Positions 13,629 through 21,245 are shown, numbered from the stretch's first letter. The stretch is DNA of 28,146 nucleotides from CAZDBS01 sp964503775 (GCA_964503775.1 CAZDBS010000007.1:1-28146); one strand, 5' to 3'. Numbers and translations are program-made. The notes: generated from the letters alone by a model not told the origin.

Positions 13629-13657
13629 TTGAATAATAAGCATAAGTATGTTATGAT
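13629..13657 (+). promoter_or_regulatory. Promoter of the 145-aa hypothetical
   Basis: TTGAAT (13629-13634), 17-bp spacer, TATGAT (13652-13657), ending 9 nt before the ATG. The spacer opens with AATAAGCATAA, identical to that in the promoter at 10269-10297. Confidence 0.65.
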
Positions 13658-13666
13658 ATATGAGTA

Positions 13667-14104
13667 ATGACAAATAATCCTAACATCAATAAAACAAACC
13701 CTGTTCAAGAAGCCTATCGACGAGCTTCACGGAAAGCATTCCGCACCCTTGAAGAATCATTTTCTCGATATACAGAACTAAAGACTCGGACGATTGCTTG
13801 TGAAGTGACGCCAGAACTTGAGGGTGAGGATCCTGCTTACCTAGTAACTTTGCGTCGTCCTACTATGACGGAGCCGGGTTTTCATCTCTCGGACATCCTA
13901 AGGGCTACGAACTGGAACGACGAAGAAATACCGGTTGACACGTGGGTCCCGGAGTTTACTGTACGTTTTCCTAAAGATGGTGATGCCACACTATCTTATT
14001 TGTTCGTAGACAATGAAACGGATGAAGAAACCGAGCGAGAAGAATTGCTTAAACCAGATTATCTCGAAGCATTACCATTTGTCGTTCAAAGTATGCGGAC
14101 CTAG
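13667..14104 (+). CDS. Hypothetical protein, 145 aa, acidic
   Basis: Asn-rich start (TNNPNINKTNP), then a helix (VQEAYRRASRKAFRTLEESFSRY), then alternating strands (TRTIACEVTPELEG, PAYLVTLRRPT, VPEFTVRFPKDGDATLSYLFVDNET) and an acidic C-terminal helix (DEETEREELLKPDYLEALPFVVQSM). No motif, no signal peptide. The promoter ends 9 nt upstream, so the leader is only 2-3 nt. It lies directly upstream of groES but ends before the separate groES promoter. Confidence 0.65.
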   Translation: MTNNPNINKTNPVQEAYRRASRKAFRTLEESFSRYTELKTRTIACEVTPELEGEDPAYLVTLRRPTMTEPGFHLSDILRATNWNDEEIPVDTWVPEFTVRFPKDGDATLSYLFVDNETDEETEREELLKPDYLEALPFVVQSMRT

Positions 14105-14110
14105 CGAAGC

Positions 14111-14140
14111 TTGACATGACTTTTGGCAGTCGGCTATCAT
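14111..14140 (+). promoter_or_regulatory. groESL promoter
   Basis: TTGACA (14111-14116), 18-bp spacer, TATCAT (14135-14140). The predicted transcription start, around 14147, falls within the inverted repeats of the CIRCE region. Confidence 0.75.
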
Positions 14141-14179
14141 GAGTGCTAGAAATTAGCACTCTATTCATGCTAGTGCTAA
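14141..14179 (+). promoter_or_regulatory. CIRCE operator (HrcA site) with an extra half-site
   Basis: TTAGCACTC (14153-14161), 9-nt spacer, TAGTGCTAA (14171-14179) matches the CIRCE consensus (TTAGCACTC-N9-GAGTGCTAA) with one mismatch. Immediately upstream, GAGTGCTA (14141-14148) forms a second perfect inverted repeat with TAGCACTC (14154-14161), so three half-sites alternate. Expected to bind the HrcA repressor and control groESL on heat shock. Confidence 0.88.
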
Positions 14180-14215
14180 TCTTTCTCACGAGTTTAAGTG
14201 TAATTAGGAGGTGTG

Positions 14216-14485
14216 ATGAGTAAAGTTGCCCTAAACCCATTGGCCGACTATATCGTAGCCGTTGCTGAAGAAGCAGAGAGCAAAACTGCTTCTGGTCTTT
14301 ATCTACCAGATAAAGCGACAGAGAAGCCCAAAGTCGCCAAAGTAGTGGCCGTTGGCAAAGAAGCCAAACACGTCAAAGCCGGAGATAGGATCATCTACAA
14401 AAGCTATAGTACGACAGAGATCAAGATCGGTGCTGAGGAATACATCCTGGTCAAAGAGGAAGATGTCTTAGCGACTGTTAACTAA
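14216..14485 (+). CDS. groES: Co-chaperonin GroES
   Basis: 89 aa from the ATG at 14216, which follows AGGAGG; a GTG one codon earlier is also in frame. The heptameric lid of GroEL. Seen: VALNPLADYIVAVAEEAE at the start, the mobile loop SKTASGLYLPDKATEKPKVAKVVAVG (roughly residues 20-46), and the C-terminal GAEEYILVKEEDVLATV strand pair. Normal length is about 95. 10 bp ahead of groEL and behind a CIRCE operator, so the two form one heat-regulated operon. Confidence 0.95.
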   Translation: MSKVALNPLADYIVAVAEEAESKTASGLYLPDKATEKPKVAKVVAVGKEAKHVKAGDRIIYKSYSTTEIKIGAEEYILVKEEDVLATVN

Positions 14486-14495
14486 GGAGGAACCA

Positions 14496-16157
14496 ATGAG
14501 CAAAAAAGTATTCTACGATGATGATGCGCGCCGCCGTGTACTCGCCGGCGCCAAAGTTCTCTACGAAGCCGTGAAGACGACAATGGGACCAAAAGGTCGC
14601 AATGTGGTTATCTCGAAAAGTTATGGCAACCCAACGGTTACCCATGATGGCGTGACAGTTGCCAAAGGCATCGAGCTCGCTGATGTTGACGATGAAACAC
14701 TTGGGTACAAAGTTGGGGCGGAGTTAATCAAACAGGCCGCTAGCAAGATGAATGACGTCGCAGGTGACGGCACTACAACAGTCACGGTTCTCACTTACCA
14801 CATCTTGAATGAGGCGAATAAATTAATCGCTGCCGGCCATAACCCGATGCTGCTTCGCAAGGGTCTAGAGCACGCTGCGGAAGAAGTAATCTCCAAGCTT
14901 GGCGGCATGAGCGAGAGCATCGAGGGCAAGAAAAATCGCATCGCTGAAGTCGCTACTATCTCTGCCGGTGATGCTGAAATCGGTAAACTCATCGCTGATG
15001 TCATGGACAAAGTCGGCAAAGACGGAGTGGTGACGGTAGAAGAGGGTCAGGGCTTGGCTCTGGAAAGCGAAGTCGTCGAAGGTTTTACCTTTGATCGTGG
15101 CTTCGTCAGCTCCTACATGGTGACCGATACCTCCCGTATGGAGGCGGTTTACAATAAGCCTGCCATCCTGATTACTGATAAAAAAGTATCCTCAGTCCAG
15201 GAATTTCTACCAATTCTCGAGAAGTTAGCGCAAGCTGGCAAGAAAGACTTGGTTCTTATCGCTGAAGATGTCGAGGGCGAGATCCTGGCGACATTGGTAT
15301 TGAACAAATTAAAAGGCGTCTTCAATACGGTGGCTATCAAAGCGCCGGCCTTTGGTGATCGCCGCAAAGACGTTCTCCAGGATATCGCTATCCTAACTGG
15401 TGCAACCGTCATATCTGAAGAGCAGGGGACGTCGTTTGAAAACGCTGAGCTCAACATGGTCGGTTCCGCTCGTAAAGTCATCGTCACCAAAGACGACACG
15501 ACGATCATCGAGGGAACGGGCGACCCGACAGAGGTTGCGGCTCGCATCGGCCAGATCAACAAACAAATCGAGACGGTCAAGAGTGAATATGACAAAGAAA
15601 ACCTCGAGAAGCGCCGAGCGGCGCTCAACGGTAAGGTAGCCGTAATCAAAGTCGGTGGCGCAACTGAGACTGAGATCGAGGAGAAGAAATTCCGTGTCGA
15701 TGATGCTGTCCACGCTGTCAAAGCCGCTCTGGATGAAGGAATCGTAGCCGGTGGTGGCGTGACGCTCATCAATCTCGCAGCTAACATGAGTACTGTCGCA
15801 AAGGCTTCCAATAAAAAAGACTTAGGATCAGTTCTCGATGGTATGTGGCTATTGCAAAGGGCGCTGGAACAGCCTTTTAGAATCTTACTGGAAAATGCTG
15901 GCTTGAATCCTGATGAGTGGCTACCTAAGGTTCGAAAAGCCAAAGGAAAAGGCGTAAACGTCAGTAATCCTAAAGAAGAATTGGACGACATGAAATCTAT
16001 CGGAGTTGTTGACCCTACCCGTGTGGCGAAAGAAGCTATCCAGAACGCTGCCTCTATTGCTGGCACGGCTATGACTATGGGTGCACTTGTCGTCGATGTT
16101 CCAGAGAAGAAAGAAACTCCTATGCCGCAAGGCGGGGGTATGGGGATGGACTACTAA
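14496..16157 (+). CDS. groEL: Chaperonin GroEL
   Basis: 553 aa, the normal size. ATP-site motifs are intact: TTMGPKGRNVVI, Asp51 in THDGVTVAKG, and AGDGTTT (Asp91). The apical domain shows ESEVVEGFTFDRGFVSSYMV. The equatorial return has DEGIVAGGGVTLI, and the C-terminus ends MPQGGGMGMDY, a short form of the Gly-Met tail. AAGGAGG lies 7 nt before the ATG. Folds cytosolic proteins with GroES. Operon end is marked by three tandem hairpins. Confidence 0.98.
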   Translation: MSKKVFYDDDARRRVLAGAKVLYEAVKTTMGPKGRNVVISKSYGNPTVTHDGVTVAKGIELADVDDETLGYKVGAELIKQAASKMNDVAGDGTTTVTVLTYHILNEANKLIAAGHNPMLLRKGLEHAAEEVISKLGGMSESIEGKKNRIAEVATISAGDAEIGKLIADVMDKVGKDGVVTVEEGQGLALESEVVEGFTFDRGFVSSYMVTDTSRMEAVYNKPAILITDKKVSSVQEFLPILEKLAQAGKKDLVLIAEDVEGEILATLVLNKLKGVFNTVAIKAPAFGDRRKDVLQDIAILTGATVISEEQGTSFENAELNMVGSARKVIVTKDDTTIIEGTGDPTEVAARIGQINKQIETVKSEYDKENLEKRRAALNGKVAVIKVGGATETEIEEKKFRVDDAVHAVKAALDEGIVAGGGVTLINLAANMSTVAKASNKKDLGSVLDGMWLLQRALEQPFRILLENAGLNPDEWLPKVRKAKGKGVNVSNPKEELDDMKSIGVVDPTRVAKEAIQNAASIAGTAMTMGALVVDVPEKKETPMPQGGGMGMDY

Positions 16158-16177
16158 CGCTTCGCTGGCGCTTGCTT

Positions 16178-16203
16178 ATGAGAGGGGAGTATGCCCCTCT
16201 CAT
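16178..16203 (+). repeat. Post-groEL hairpin 1
   Basis: ATGAGAGGGG (16178-16187) and CCCCTCTCAT (16194-16203) form a perfect 10-bp stem with a 6-nt loop. No T tract follows. Confidence 0.7.
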
Positions 16204-16204
16204 C

Positions 16205-16226
16205 GTTCTCCGCCTGGGCGGAGAAC
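16205..16226 (+). repeat. Post-groEL hairpin 2
   Basis: GTTCTCCGCC (16205-16214) and GGCGGAGAAC (16217-16226) are fully complementary, realistically 9 bp around CTGG. It lies 2 nt after hairpin 1 and is very GC-rich. No T tract follows. Confidence 0.7.
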
Positions 16227-16245
16227 TGCTCTCCCCACAGAGGAT

Positions 16246-16279
16246 AAATAGATCTCGGAGTAAATCCGAGATCTATTTT
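16246..16279. terminator. Terminator after groESL
   Basis: AAATAGATCTCGGA (16246-16259) pairs with TCCGAGATCTATTT (16265-16278) over 14 bp around GTAAA, ending in four T residues. It is likely to act as the intrinsic terminator of the groESL transcript, and its A-rich left arm could serve the other strand. Confidence 0.75.
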
Positions 16280-16339
16280 GTTGGTTCCATAGAACAGCTA
16301 GCAAACTCAATTGTGTTGCGGTGATGTCTATATTATGGT

Positions 16340-16355
16340 ACGTTAGTACTAACGT
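16340..16355. promoter_or_regulatory. 16-bp perfect palindrome, operator candidate
   Basis: ACGTTAGTACTAACGT is perfectly self-complementary. It lies just after a possible promoter (TTGTGT at 16311-16316, 17 bp, TATGGT at 16334-16339), across the expected transcription start, and 14 bp before the start codon at 16370. Confidence 0.5.
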
Positions 16356-16369
16356 TAGAGGAGAAGAGC

Positions 16370-16801
16370 ATGAACTGGAGACGATTTATACCGTTCCGAC
16401 GCCAAGAGGATGTGAGTCCTGAGTTTTCATCATACTACCAATCAGCTGATACTAGCAATCAAGGAAATGCTGCTGTACTGCTAGGCTTTGTCACGCTTTT
16501 AGCAGCAATCTTATTGGTCTTCGGGTTGTTTATCGGTGGTCGGGCTATTTACAACAAACTAACTGACGACGACACCAAGGTCACTATCTCGGATGAAGCA
16601 GCTAAGAATACAAATTCGAGTGACTCTTCGTCTTCAACCTCGAATAATTCGTCGACTACGACCAACAAACCAACTCAAATACCAGGTACGGACGTCACCA
16701 GTACCACGCCGACTACTACATCCTCAAGTACGCAAGGCACTTCAACTTCACTTCCTCAGTCGGGCGTAGAGAATATCCCTAGAACCGGCGTCGAAGAGTA
16801 A
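16370..16801 (+). CDS. Membrane-anchored Ser/Thr-rich protein with LPxTG-like tail
   Basis: 143 aa. A short basic cytoplasmic N-terminus (MNWRRFIPFRRQEDV) leads to one strong membrane helix (about 34-58, VLLGFVTLLAAILLVFGLFIGG). Then comes an external stalk made almost only of Ser, Thr, Asn and Pro (about 80-128), ending LPQSGVENIPRTGVEE. Two short motifs there, LPQSG and IPRTG, resemble sortase signals, but no membrane helix or basic tail follows as sortase substrates require. AGAGGAG precedes the ATG. Probably a surface-exposed stalk; the role is unknown. Confidence 0.7.
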   Translation: MNWRRFIPFRRQEDVSPEFSSYYQSADTSNQGNAAVLLGFVTLLAAILLVFGLFIGGRAIYNKLTDDDTKVTISDEAAKNTNSSDSSSSTSNNSSTTTNKPTQIPGTDVTSTTPTTTSSSTQGTSTSLPQSGVENIPRTGVEE

Positions 16802-16803
16802 GC

Positions 16804-17352
16804 TTACGACTCAGTCTGAGCGTGCTGGGTGAGGTAATTGATCTCGTTCACCACATCCAAGAGCGCATGCGCTCTTTTTTGTTCGTCAGCAATACCAAGT
16901 GCCGCTTGGTGTGCAGGATCGATCAGCTTGGCATCATCAGTGGCCCTAATCATCATCATGAGTGTTTCAAAGCGTTCTTCGGGTGCACCATCCAAATGCT
17001 CAACAAGTGGCCCCAGGTCTTGGAGGGCTTTTTGTTTGATGGCCAACAGGTCGTTGGCATCATCACTACCAACACTAGTACTGGGAGTTGAGACAATATG
17101 GGTCGGTTCTTCTGTTACAGGCTCGGGTAGCTTAGTTTCTTCAACTGCTGCAGTGCTCTCGTGGTGAGAAATTTCTGGCGTCACAACTACTGGTTCCGGG
17201 GCGTTGACGGTAGTAGGTTGTTGGATTGGCGCGAAGGCTGCCTCGGGGTCGATCGCCGGAGAGACAGCTGATTGCCCTCCGCCCACATCTTGAACTACTT
17301 GATCACTTACCATGTTGTCAGTTTGTTGATTGTTACCAGTGATGCCGAACAT
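16804..17352 (-). CDS. Hypothetical protein, 182 aa, disordered N-terminal half
   Basis: Residues 1-98 are Pro/Val/Thr/Glu-rich and probably disordered (PTTVNAPEPVVVTPE, TKLPEPVTEEPTH). Residues 100-180 are a helical domain (NDLLAIKQKALQDLGPLVEHL, ERFETLMMMIRATDD, DEQKRAHALLDVVNEINYL). No signal peptide or membrane helix. AGGGGGTGGG directly precedes the ATG. Convergent with the stalk protein (2-bp gap) and divergent from the isomerase gene. No family recognised. Confidence 0.7.
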   Translation of the reverse strand: MFGITGNNQQTDNMVSDQVVQDVGGGQSAVSPAIDPEAAFAPIQQPTTVNAPEPVVVTPEISHHESTAAVEETKLPEPVTEEPTHIVSTPSTSVGSDDANDLLAIKQKALQDLGPLVEHLDGAPEERFETLMMMIRATDDAKLIDPAHQAALGIADEQKRAHALLDVVNEINYLTQHAQTES

Positions 17353-17369
17353 CCCACCCCCTATTTGTG

Positions 17370-17405
17370 TAAACGTTTAACAATTTGTTCAATACACTTT
17401 ACAAT
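17370..17405 (+). promoter_or_regulatory. Promoter of the isomerase gene with an overlapping palindrome
   Basis: TTAACA (17377-17382), 17-bp spacer, TACAAT (17400-17405) reads towards 17450. The palindrome TAAACGTTTA (17370-17379) overlaps the -35 box and lies in the short space between the divergent genes, so it could be a shared operator. Confidence 0.55.
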
Positions 17406-17449
17406 AATGTAAGCATAACAAGAATAATGGTGAAAATCAAAGGAGTTAA

Positions 17450-18496
17450 GTGACGGTGTTGGACGATCCTGCTGCTATAGCATCACTAGATAGTCATGAC
17501 GCTCTCGGTGTCGCCCAGGGTGCCTGGAAACAGCTGACTTATGCTTTTGTGATTGAAAATTGGACGAGACCGAGTGCTCTTCCGCAGAACATAGTTTTCA
17601 GTGGTATGGGGGGAAGTGCTTTATCGGCTAGCTTGAGTCTAACCTGGCCTGGCTACAATGTGCCGTTTGAGATTTGCCGGAGCTACACCATTCCTAAGCA
17701 TGTAGGCGACAAGACTCTGTTCATAGCTTCGAGTTATTCTGGCAATACCGAGGAGGAGATTAGTACTCTAGAGGCGGCTCTTGAGAAGCGAGCTCAGATC
17801 GTCGTCATCGCTTCCGGCGGAAAACTTATGGAAATAGCTAAGGAACGGCAGCTGCCACTTATCGTCCTGCCAAGTGGTTATCAGCCACGTCACGCCGTGC
17901 TCTATGCTTTTAAAGCGCTTGTCTTGGTACTCGAGAAGGTAGGACTGACGGCTGAAATCGAAGTTGATCGATGTCTTCGCGAAGCCGCCGATTTTCTGAA
18001 AGCAAGCGTGGAGTGGTGGAAGGCAGATATACCGACCGAGCATAATTACCCAAAGCAAATTGCCTTAAAGATCCATGACACGGCACCGGTTATATACAGC
18101 GGTCCTCTGATGTCGCCAGCCGCGTACAAATGGAAAATAAGTTTCAACGAAAACTCTAAAAACATCGCTTGGTGGAATCAGTTCTCAGAACTCAACCATA
18201 ACGAGATGATTGGCTGGGGTCATCCGAAAGAGAAGAAATACTCAGTTATAGAGCTGTGCAGCTCGCTGGAACATGATCACGTCCAGAAACGATTTGATGT
18301 TACTAGTTCAGTCTTGGCTGATACCTGGCCAGAGCCGATTCGTATCAACGCCGAAGGGCGAACAGCCCTGGAACAACTACTGTGGTTTGTTGTCTTTGGG
18401 GATCACGTCTCTATCTATCTAGGGCTATTAAATGGTGTCGACCCGACACCTGTGGATTTGATAGAGAGATTCAAGCGCCAGCTTGAAGAGGGTTAG
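17450..18496 (+). CDS. Bifunctional phosphoglucose/phosphomannose isomerase
   Basis: 348 aa, normal for the archaeal/bacterial PGI/PMI family. It interconverts fructose-6-P with glucose-6-P and mannose-6-P, in the cytoplasm. Seen: two SIS folds, FSGMGGSALSASL (about 49-61), the phosphate loop SSYSGNTEEE, PSGYQPRHAVLYAF with the conserved His, and FSELNHNEMIGWG with the catalytic His/Asn region. Start GTG 17450 has AAAGGAG 4 nt upstream; no better ATG is in frame. It stands alone with its own promoter. Links central sugar phosphates to envelope glycan precursors. Confidence 0.9.
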   Translation: MTVLDDPAAIASLDSHDALGVAQGAWKQLTYAFVIENWTRPSALPQNIVFSGMGGSALSASLSLTWPGYNVPFEICRSYTIPKHVGDKTLFIASSYSGNTEEEISTLEAALEKRAQIVVIASGGKLMEIAKERQLPLIVLPSGYQPRHAVLYAFKALVLVLEKVGLTAEIEVDRCLREAADFLKASVEWWKADIPTEHNYPKQIALKIHDTAPVIYSGPLMSPAAYKWKISFNENSKNIAWWNQFSELNHNEMIGWGHPKEKKYSVIELCSSLEHDHVQKRFDVTSSVLADTWPEPIRINAEGRTALEQLLWFVVFGDHVSIYLGLLNGVDPTPVDLIERFKRQLEEG

Positions 18497-18498
18497 GG

Positions 18499-19740
18499 TT
18501 AAGCACCTCGCAGGGCTTGAATGGGATCTTTTCGGGCGGCTTTGAGAGCAGGCGCGATACCAAAAACCGAGCCGACAATCGCGGCAAGACCAAGTGAGAT
18601 CAACGTTACTCGAATAGTCGGCACAAGCTTGTAATGACTGTAGGTATTGATCAACACGCTGGTAATCCAGGAGGCGAGTACGCCGATAATGCCTCCATAC
18701 AGACCGAGAACAAATGCCTCGATGAAGAATTGGGAAAGTATTTGATGGTTGGTAGCACCTATACTTTTTCGGATACCTATTTCGCGAGTCCGTTCCGTAA
18801 CTGATACCAACATGATGTTCATGATACCAATCCCAGCGACTAGTAGAGAGATAGACATGACGGCTGTCGTGAAGCGTGCGGTCAGCGATACGATCGAACC
18901 CGCAAAGCTCAGACTATCAGCCTGAGTGATGGTTGTAACGTTTAGCTCGCCGTTGTGATTGGCACGAAAAGTTTCGTCGATTTGAGTGGCAACATCCGGA
19001 ATTGATGTGCCATCTCGAGCAAGTATCGACACTTGCTGGTACCGAAGCTCGCCCTGGGTTATCTCCCGTCCAGCGACTTGATTGATGAATACGGCTCTGT
19101 TGAGATCTCCGAGTGTATCAAGTGTGGCGGCTGTTGCTCGTCGCTTCATGACGCCCCGAACAGTAAAAGAGATACCGCGGATAGTCAGTGATCGGCCGAG
19201 TGGCGACTCTGAGCCATAGATTTGTTTCGACAATTCGGCACCGATAACTAATAAATGGGCATCTTTGGCACTATCGGTGACAAAATCTCCCACTTCCAAA
19301 TCTTGCTTAGTGGCAAGGGGGTAGCTACTAGATGTCGCGAAGACCAGTCCATGGCTTACTTCGCCGGTTTCATGCTTGATGTTGCTGCTTATGAGAGCGA
19401 CCGGCACGACGTGTTCGAGTGATGGGATATTTCTTAGAGAGGCAATGTCTCGATCCGTGATGGTCGATATGGCGACACTACTGGAGAGAACAGCCGATAT
19501 GTCGTAGCCGGTAATCCGGCCGGTCAAATCTCGCTTCGCAAAGTCACCAGGTCGTATCTGGATGTAGTTTGAGCCGGTTGCCTTGATTTGACCTGCCGTA
19601 TCGCTTCGCAAACCCTCGGCTAAGGCGACTGTCAGCATCACCGACATGACACCGATGATGATGCCAAGCATAGTGAGTAAACTCCTCATGCGGGAATTGC
19701 GAATTGAAGCCAGCGCCATCTTGACGTTCCCGCTCATCAT
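18499..19740 (-). CDS. ABC transporter permease, MacB/FtsX type
   Basis: 413 aa. Classic layout: N-terminal SIRNSRMRSLLTMLGIIIGVMSV with the first membrane helix, a large extracytoplasmic MacB-core-like domain (about 50-280), then three C-terminal helices with the FtsX signature MNIMLVSVTERTREIGIRKSIGA and the end ALKAARKDPIQALRG. It overlaps the ATPase gene by 4 bp (ATGA), so the two are translationally coupled and form one exporter. Such systems act mechanically on envelope lipoproteins, peptides or antibiotics; the substrate here is unknown, and no membrane-fusion partner is adjacent. Confidence 0.92.
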   Translation of the reverse strand: MMSGNVKMALASIRNSRMRSLLTMLGIIIGVMSVMLTVALAEGLRSDTAGQIKATGSNYIQIRPGDFAKRDLTGRITGYDISAVLSSSVAISTITDRDIASLRNIPSLEHVVPVALISSNIKHETGEVSHGLVFATSSSYPLATKQDLEVGDFVTDSAKDAHLLVIGAELSKQIYGSESPLGRSLTIRGISFTVRGVMKRRATAATLDTLGDLNRAVFINQVAGREITQGELRYQQVSILARDGTSIPDVATQIDETFRANHNGELNVTTITQADSLSFAGSIVSLTARFTTAVMSISLLVAGIGIMNIMLVSVTERTREIGIRKSIGATNHQILSQFFIEAFVLGLYGGIIGVLASWITSVLINTYSHYKLVPTIRVTLISLGLAAIVGSVFGIAPALKAARKDPIQALRGA

Positions 19741-20525
19741 CGTTTTTTCCTCCGCTTGTGACCGGGTTTTTTGGGTTTAATGGTTTGAACTTTACGTACT
19801 GGTTCTTCGTCGAGAATTTTTTTCAAATCTACCATCTCGCCAGCAGCTAGCTCGTCATCATGTTGGATTTGTCCGTCGCGCATGAGGATGACGCGATCGG
19901 CGTAGCGGGTAAGCTCTGGGTTGTGGGTTACCATGAGAATAGTGTTGCCCAATTTGTGCAGATCTCTCAGAACCCGCATGATTTTGCGACTGTTGAGTGT
20001 ATCCAAATTGCCAGTTGGCTCATCAGCAAGGATGATACTCGGTTCATTGACGAGTGCTCGAGCGATTGCCGCCCGTTGAATCTGACCACCTGATAGTTGA
20101 TGTGGCATATAATACTCGCGTTCGTGGATACCGAGTTTTTCCAAAATTTCGCTGGCTTTTTTGAGCCGCCTTACGGGAGTTACTCCCTTGTAGGCAAGTG
20201 GCAGGGCGACATTTTCGATCACTGTCATGCGAGGTAGAAGGTTGGCATCTTGGAAGATAAAACCGATTTTGTCTCTGCGCCACTTAGCGCGCTGGTTGCC
20301 GCGTAGTTTTGAAACGTTCTTGCCATCCAAGACGTAACTGCCGTTGGTGGATCGATCGAGGAGTCCCATGATGTTCATGAGGGTTGATTTACCAGAACCG
20401 CTAGGGCCCATGATGGCGATGAATTCACCCTTGTCAACGAGTAAGTCGACACTGTCTAGGGCAACGGTCGTGGCATCACCAAAACCGTATAACTTCGAAA
20501 CATTTTGTAGTTTTATTACAGGCAC
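19737..20525 (-). CDS. ABC transporter ATP-binding protein, LolD/MacB type
   Basis: 262 aa. Walker A GPSGSGKS (40-47), Q-loop IFQDANLLP, signature LSGGQIQRAAIARAL (about 144-158), Walker B IILADEPTGNLD, and His of the switch in VTHNPE. The last about 20 residues form an unusual, very basic tail (KPKKPGHKRRKKR). Start GTG 20525 gives the standard PVIKLQNVSKLYG opening. It drives the coupled permease downstream. An inverted repeat lies in the promoter region. Confidence 0.93.
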   Translation of the reverse strand: MPVIKLQNVSKLYGFGDATTVALDSVDLLVDKGEFIAIMGPSGSGKSTLMNIMGLLDRSTNGSYVLDGKNVSKLRGNQRAKWRRDKIGFIFQDANLLPRMTVIENVALPLAYKGVTPVRRLKKASEILEKLGIHEREYYMPHQLSGGQIQRAAIARALVNEPSIILADEPTGNLDTLNSRKIMRVLRDLHKLGNTILMVTHNPELTRYADRVILMRDGQIQHDDELAAGEMVDLKKILDEEPVRKVQTIKPKKPGHKRRKKR

Positions 20526-20543
20526 CGACTACCCTCTCATTTG

Positions 20544-20575
20544 TTAGACATCGTCTATCTATACTACTTGTCTAA
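20544..20575. promoter_or_regulatory. Inverted repeat at the ABC operon promoter
   Basis: TTAGACA (20544-20550) and TGTCTAA (20569-20575) are perfect inverted 7-mers whose outer ends are 32 bp apart. Between them on the minus strand is a TAGTAT-type -10 candidate, with TTGCGC 18 bp upstream as -35. The arrangement suits a dimeric repressor of the exporter genes. Confidence 0.4.
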
Positions 20576-20679
20576 GACGATACGGCGCAAGGTGTAAAAT
20601 CGACAATTATGCTATAAGTATAAGCATTGCGCAATATCCGCTACGACTATTCACCATAATCAGTTAAAATGTTGGCCAC

Positions 20680-20769
20680 GGAGAGGTCGCATAGTGGCCT
20701 AGTGCGCTGCCTTGGAAAGGCAGTATGGGGGCAACTCCATCGAGGGTTCAAATCCCTCCCTCTCCGCCA
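20680..20769 (+). tRNA. tRNA-Ser(GGA)
   Basis: 90 nt with encoded CCA (20767-20769). Acceptor GGAGAGG pairs with CCTCTCC, discriminator G. Anticodon arm CTGCC-TTGGAAA-GGCAG gives anticodon GGA, reading UCC/UCU. Long variable arm as in serine tRNAs, and T arm GAGGG-TTCAAAT-CCCTC. The assembly gap starts one base after the gene. Confidence 0.96.
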
Positions 20770-20770
20770 C

Positions 20771-20870
20771 NNNNNNNNNNNNNNNNNNNNNNNNNNNNNN
20801 NNNNNNNNNNNNNNNNNNNNNNNNNNNNNNNNNNNNNNNNNNNNNNNNNNNNNNNNNNNNNNNNNNNNNN
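20771..20870. other. Assembly gap, 100 N
   Basis: A run of exactly 100 N, the conventional length for a gap of unknown size. Sequence may be missing here, including upstream promoter elements of the next gene. Confidence 0.99.
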
Positions 20871-20882
20871 TATACTAGAGAT

Positions 20883-21200
20883 ATGAAACAGGTTTTGCGG
20901 TATTCAACTACAACTATCTGTACTGTCTCGCCACTCATAGTGGCTCTGGGTAGTTTGAAGCGGGCCGCCGCTGTCGGTCTGTCGCTGCTGTGTGTAAAAG
21001 TTGTCGTCCGAGCTGCGCGACGTCATGCTAATGCTTGCAAGCAGGGAAGACGACATCTCGCAGCCAAGTGGCTAGTACGCCACCTACAACATCGGACGAC
21101 ACTCACCGTCCGACACCATATACAAGCGCTCATATCATTTGCCAAGCGCCACAACCACTATTATTTGCACAGTTCGCTGCAGTACGCCCCGACATATTAA
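20883..21200 (+). CDS. Small basic membrane-associated protein, 105 aa
   Basis: TATACT at 20871-20876 ends 6 nt before the ATG, the leaderless pattern of this window. The N-terminal half is hydrophobic (TVSPLIVALGSLKRAAAVGLSLLCVKVVV, about 13-42), forming one helix or a re-entrant pair. The C-terminal half is very basic and His-rich (RAARRHANACKQGRRHLAAKW, VRHLQHR, FAKRHNHYY). No family recognised. The gene begins 12 bases after the gap, so an upstream extension cannot be excluded. Confidence 0.5.
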   Translation: MKQVLRYSTTTICTVSPLIVALGSLKRAAAVGLSLLCVKVVVRAARRHANACKQGRRHLAAKWLVRHLQHRTTLTVRHHIQALISFAKRHNHYYLHSSLQYAPTY

Positions 21201-21245
21201 GCCTCATTTCAGTACTCTAATCTTAAATACACACGGAGGTTTATT

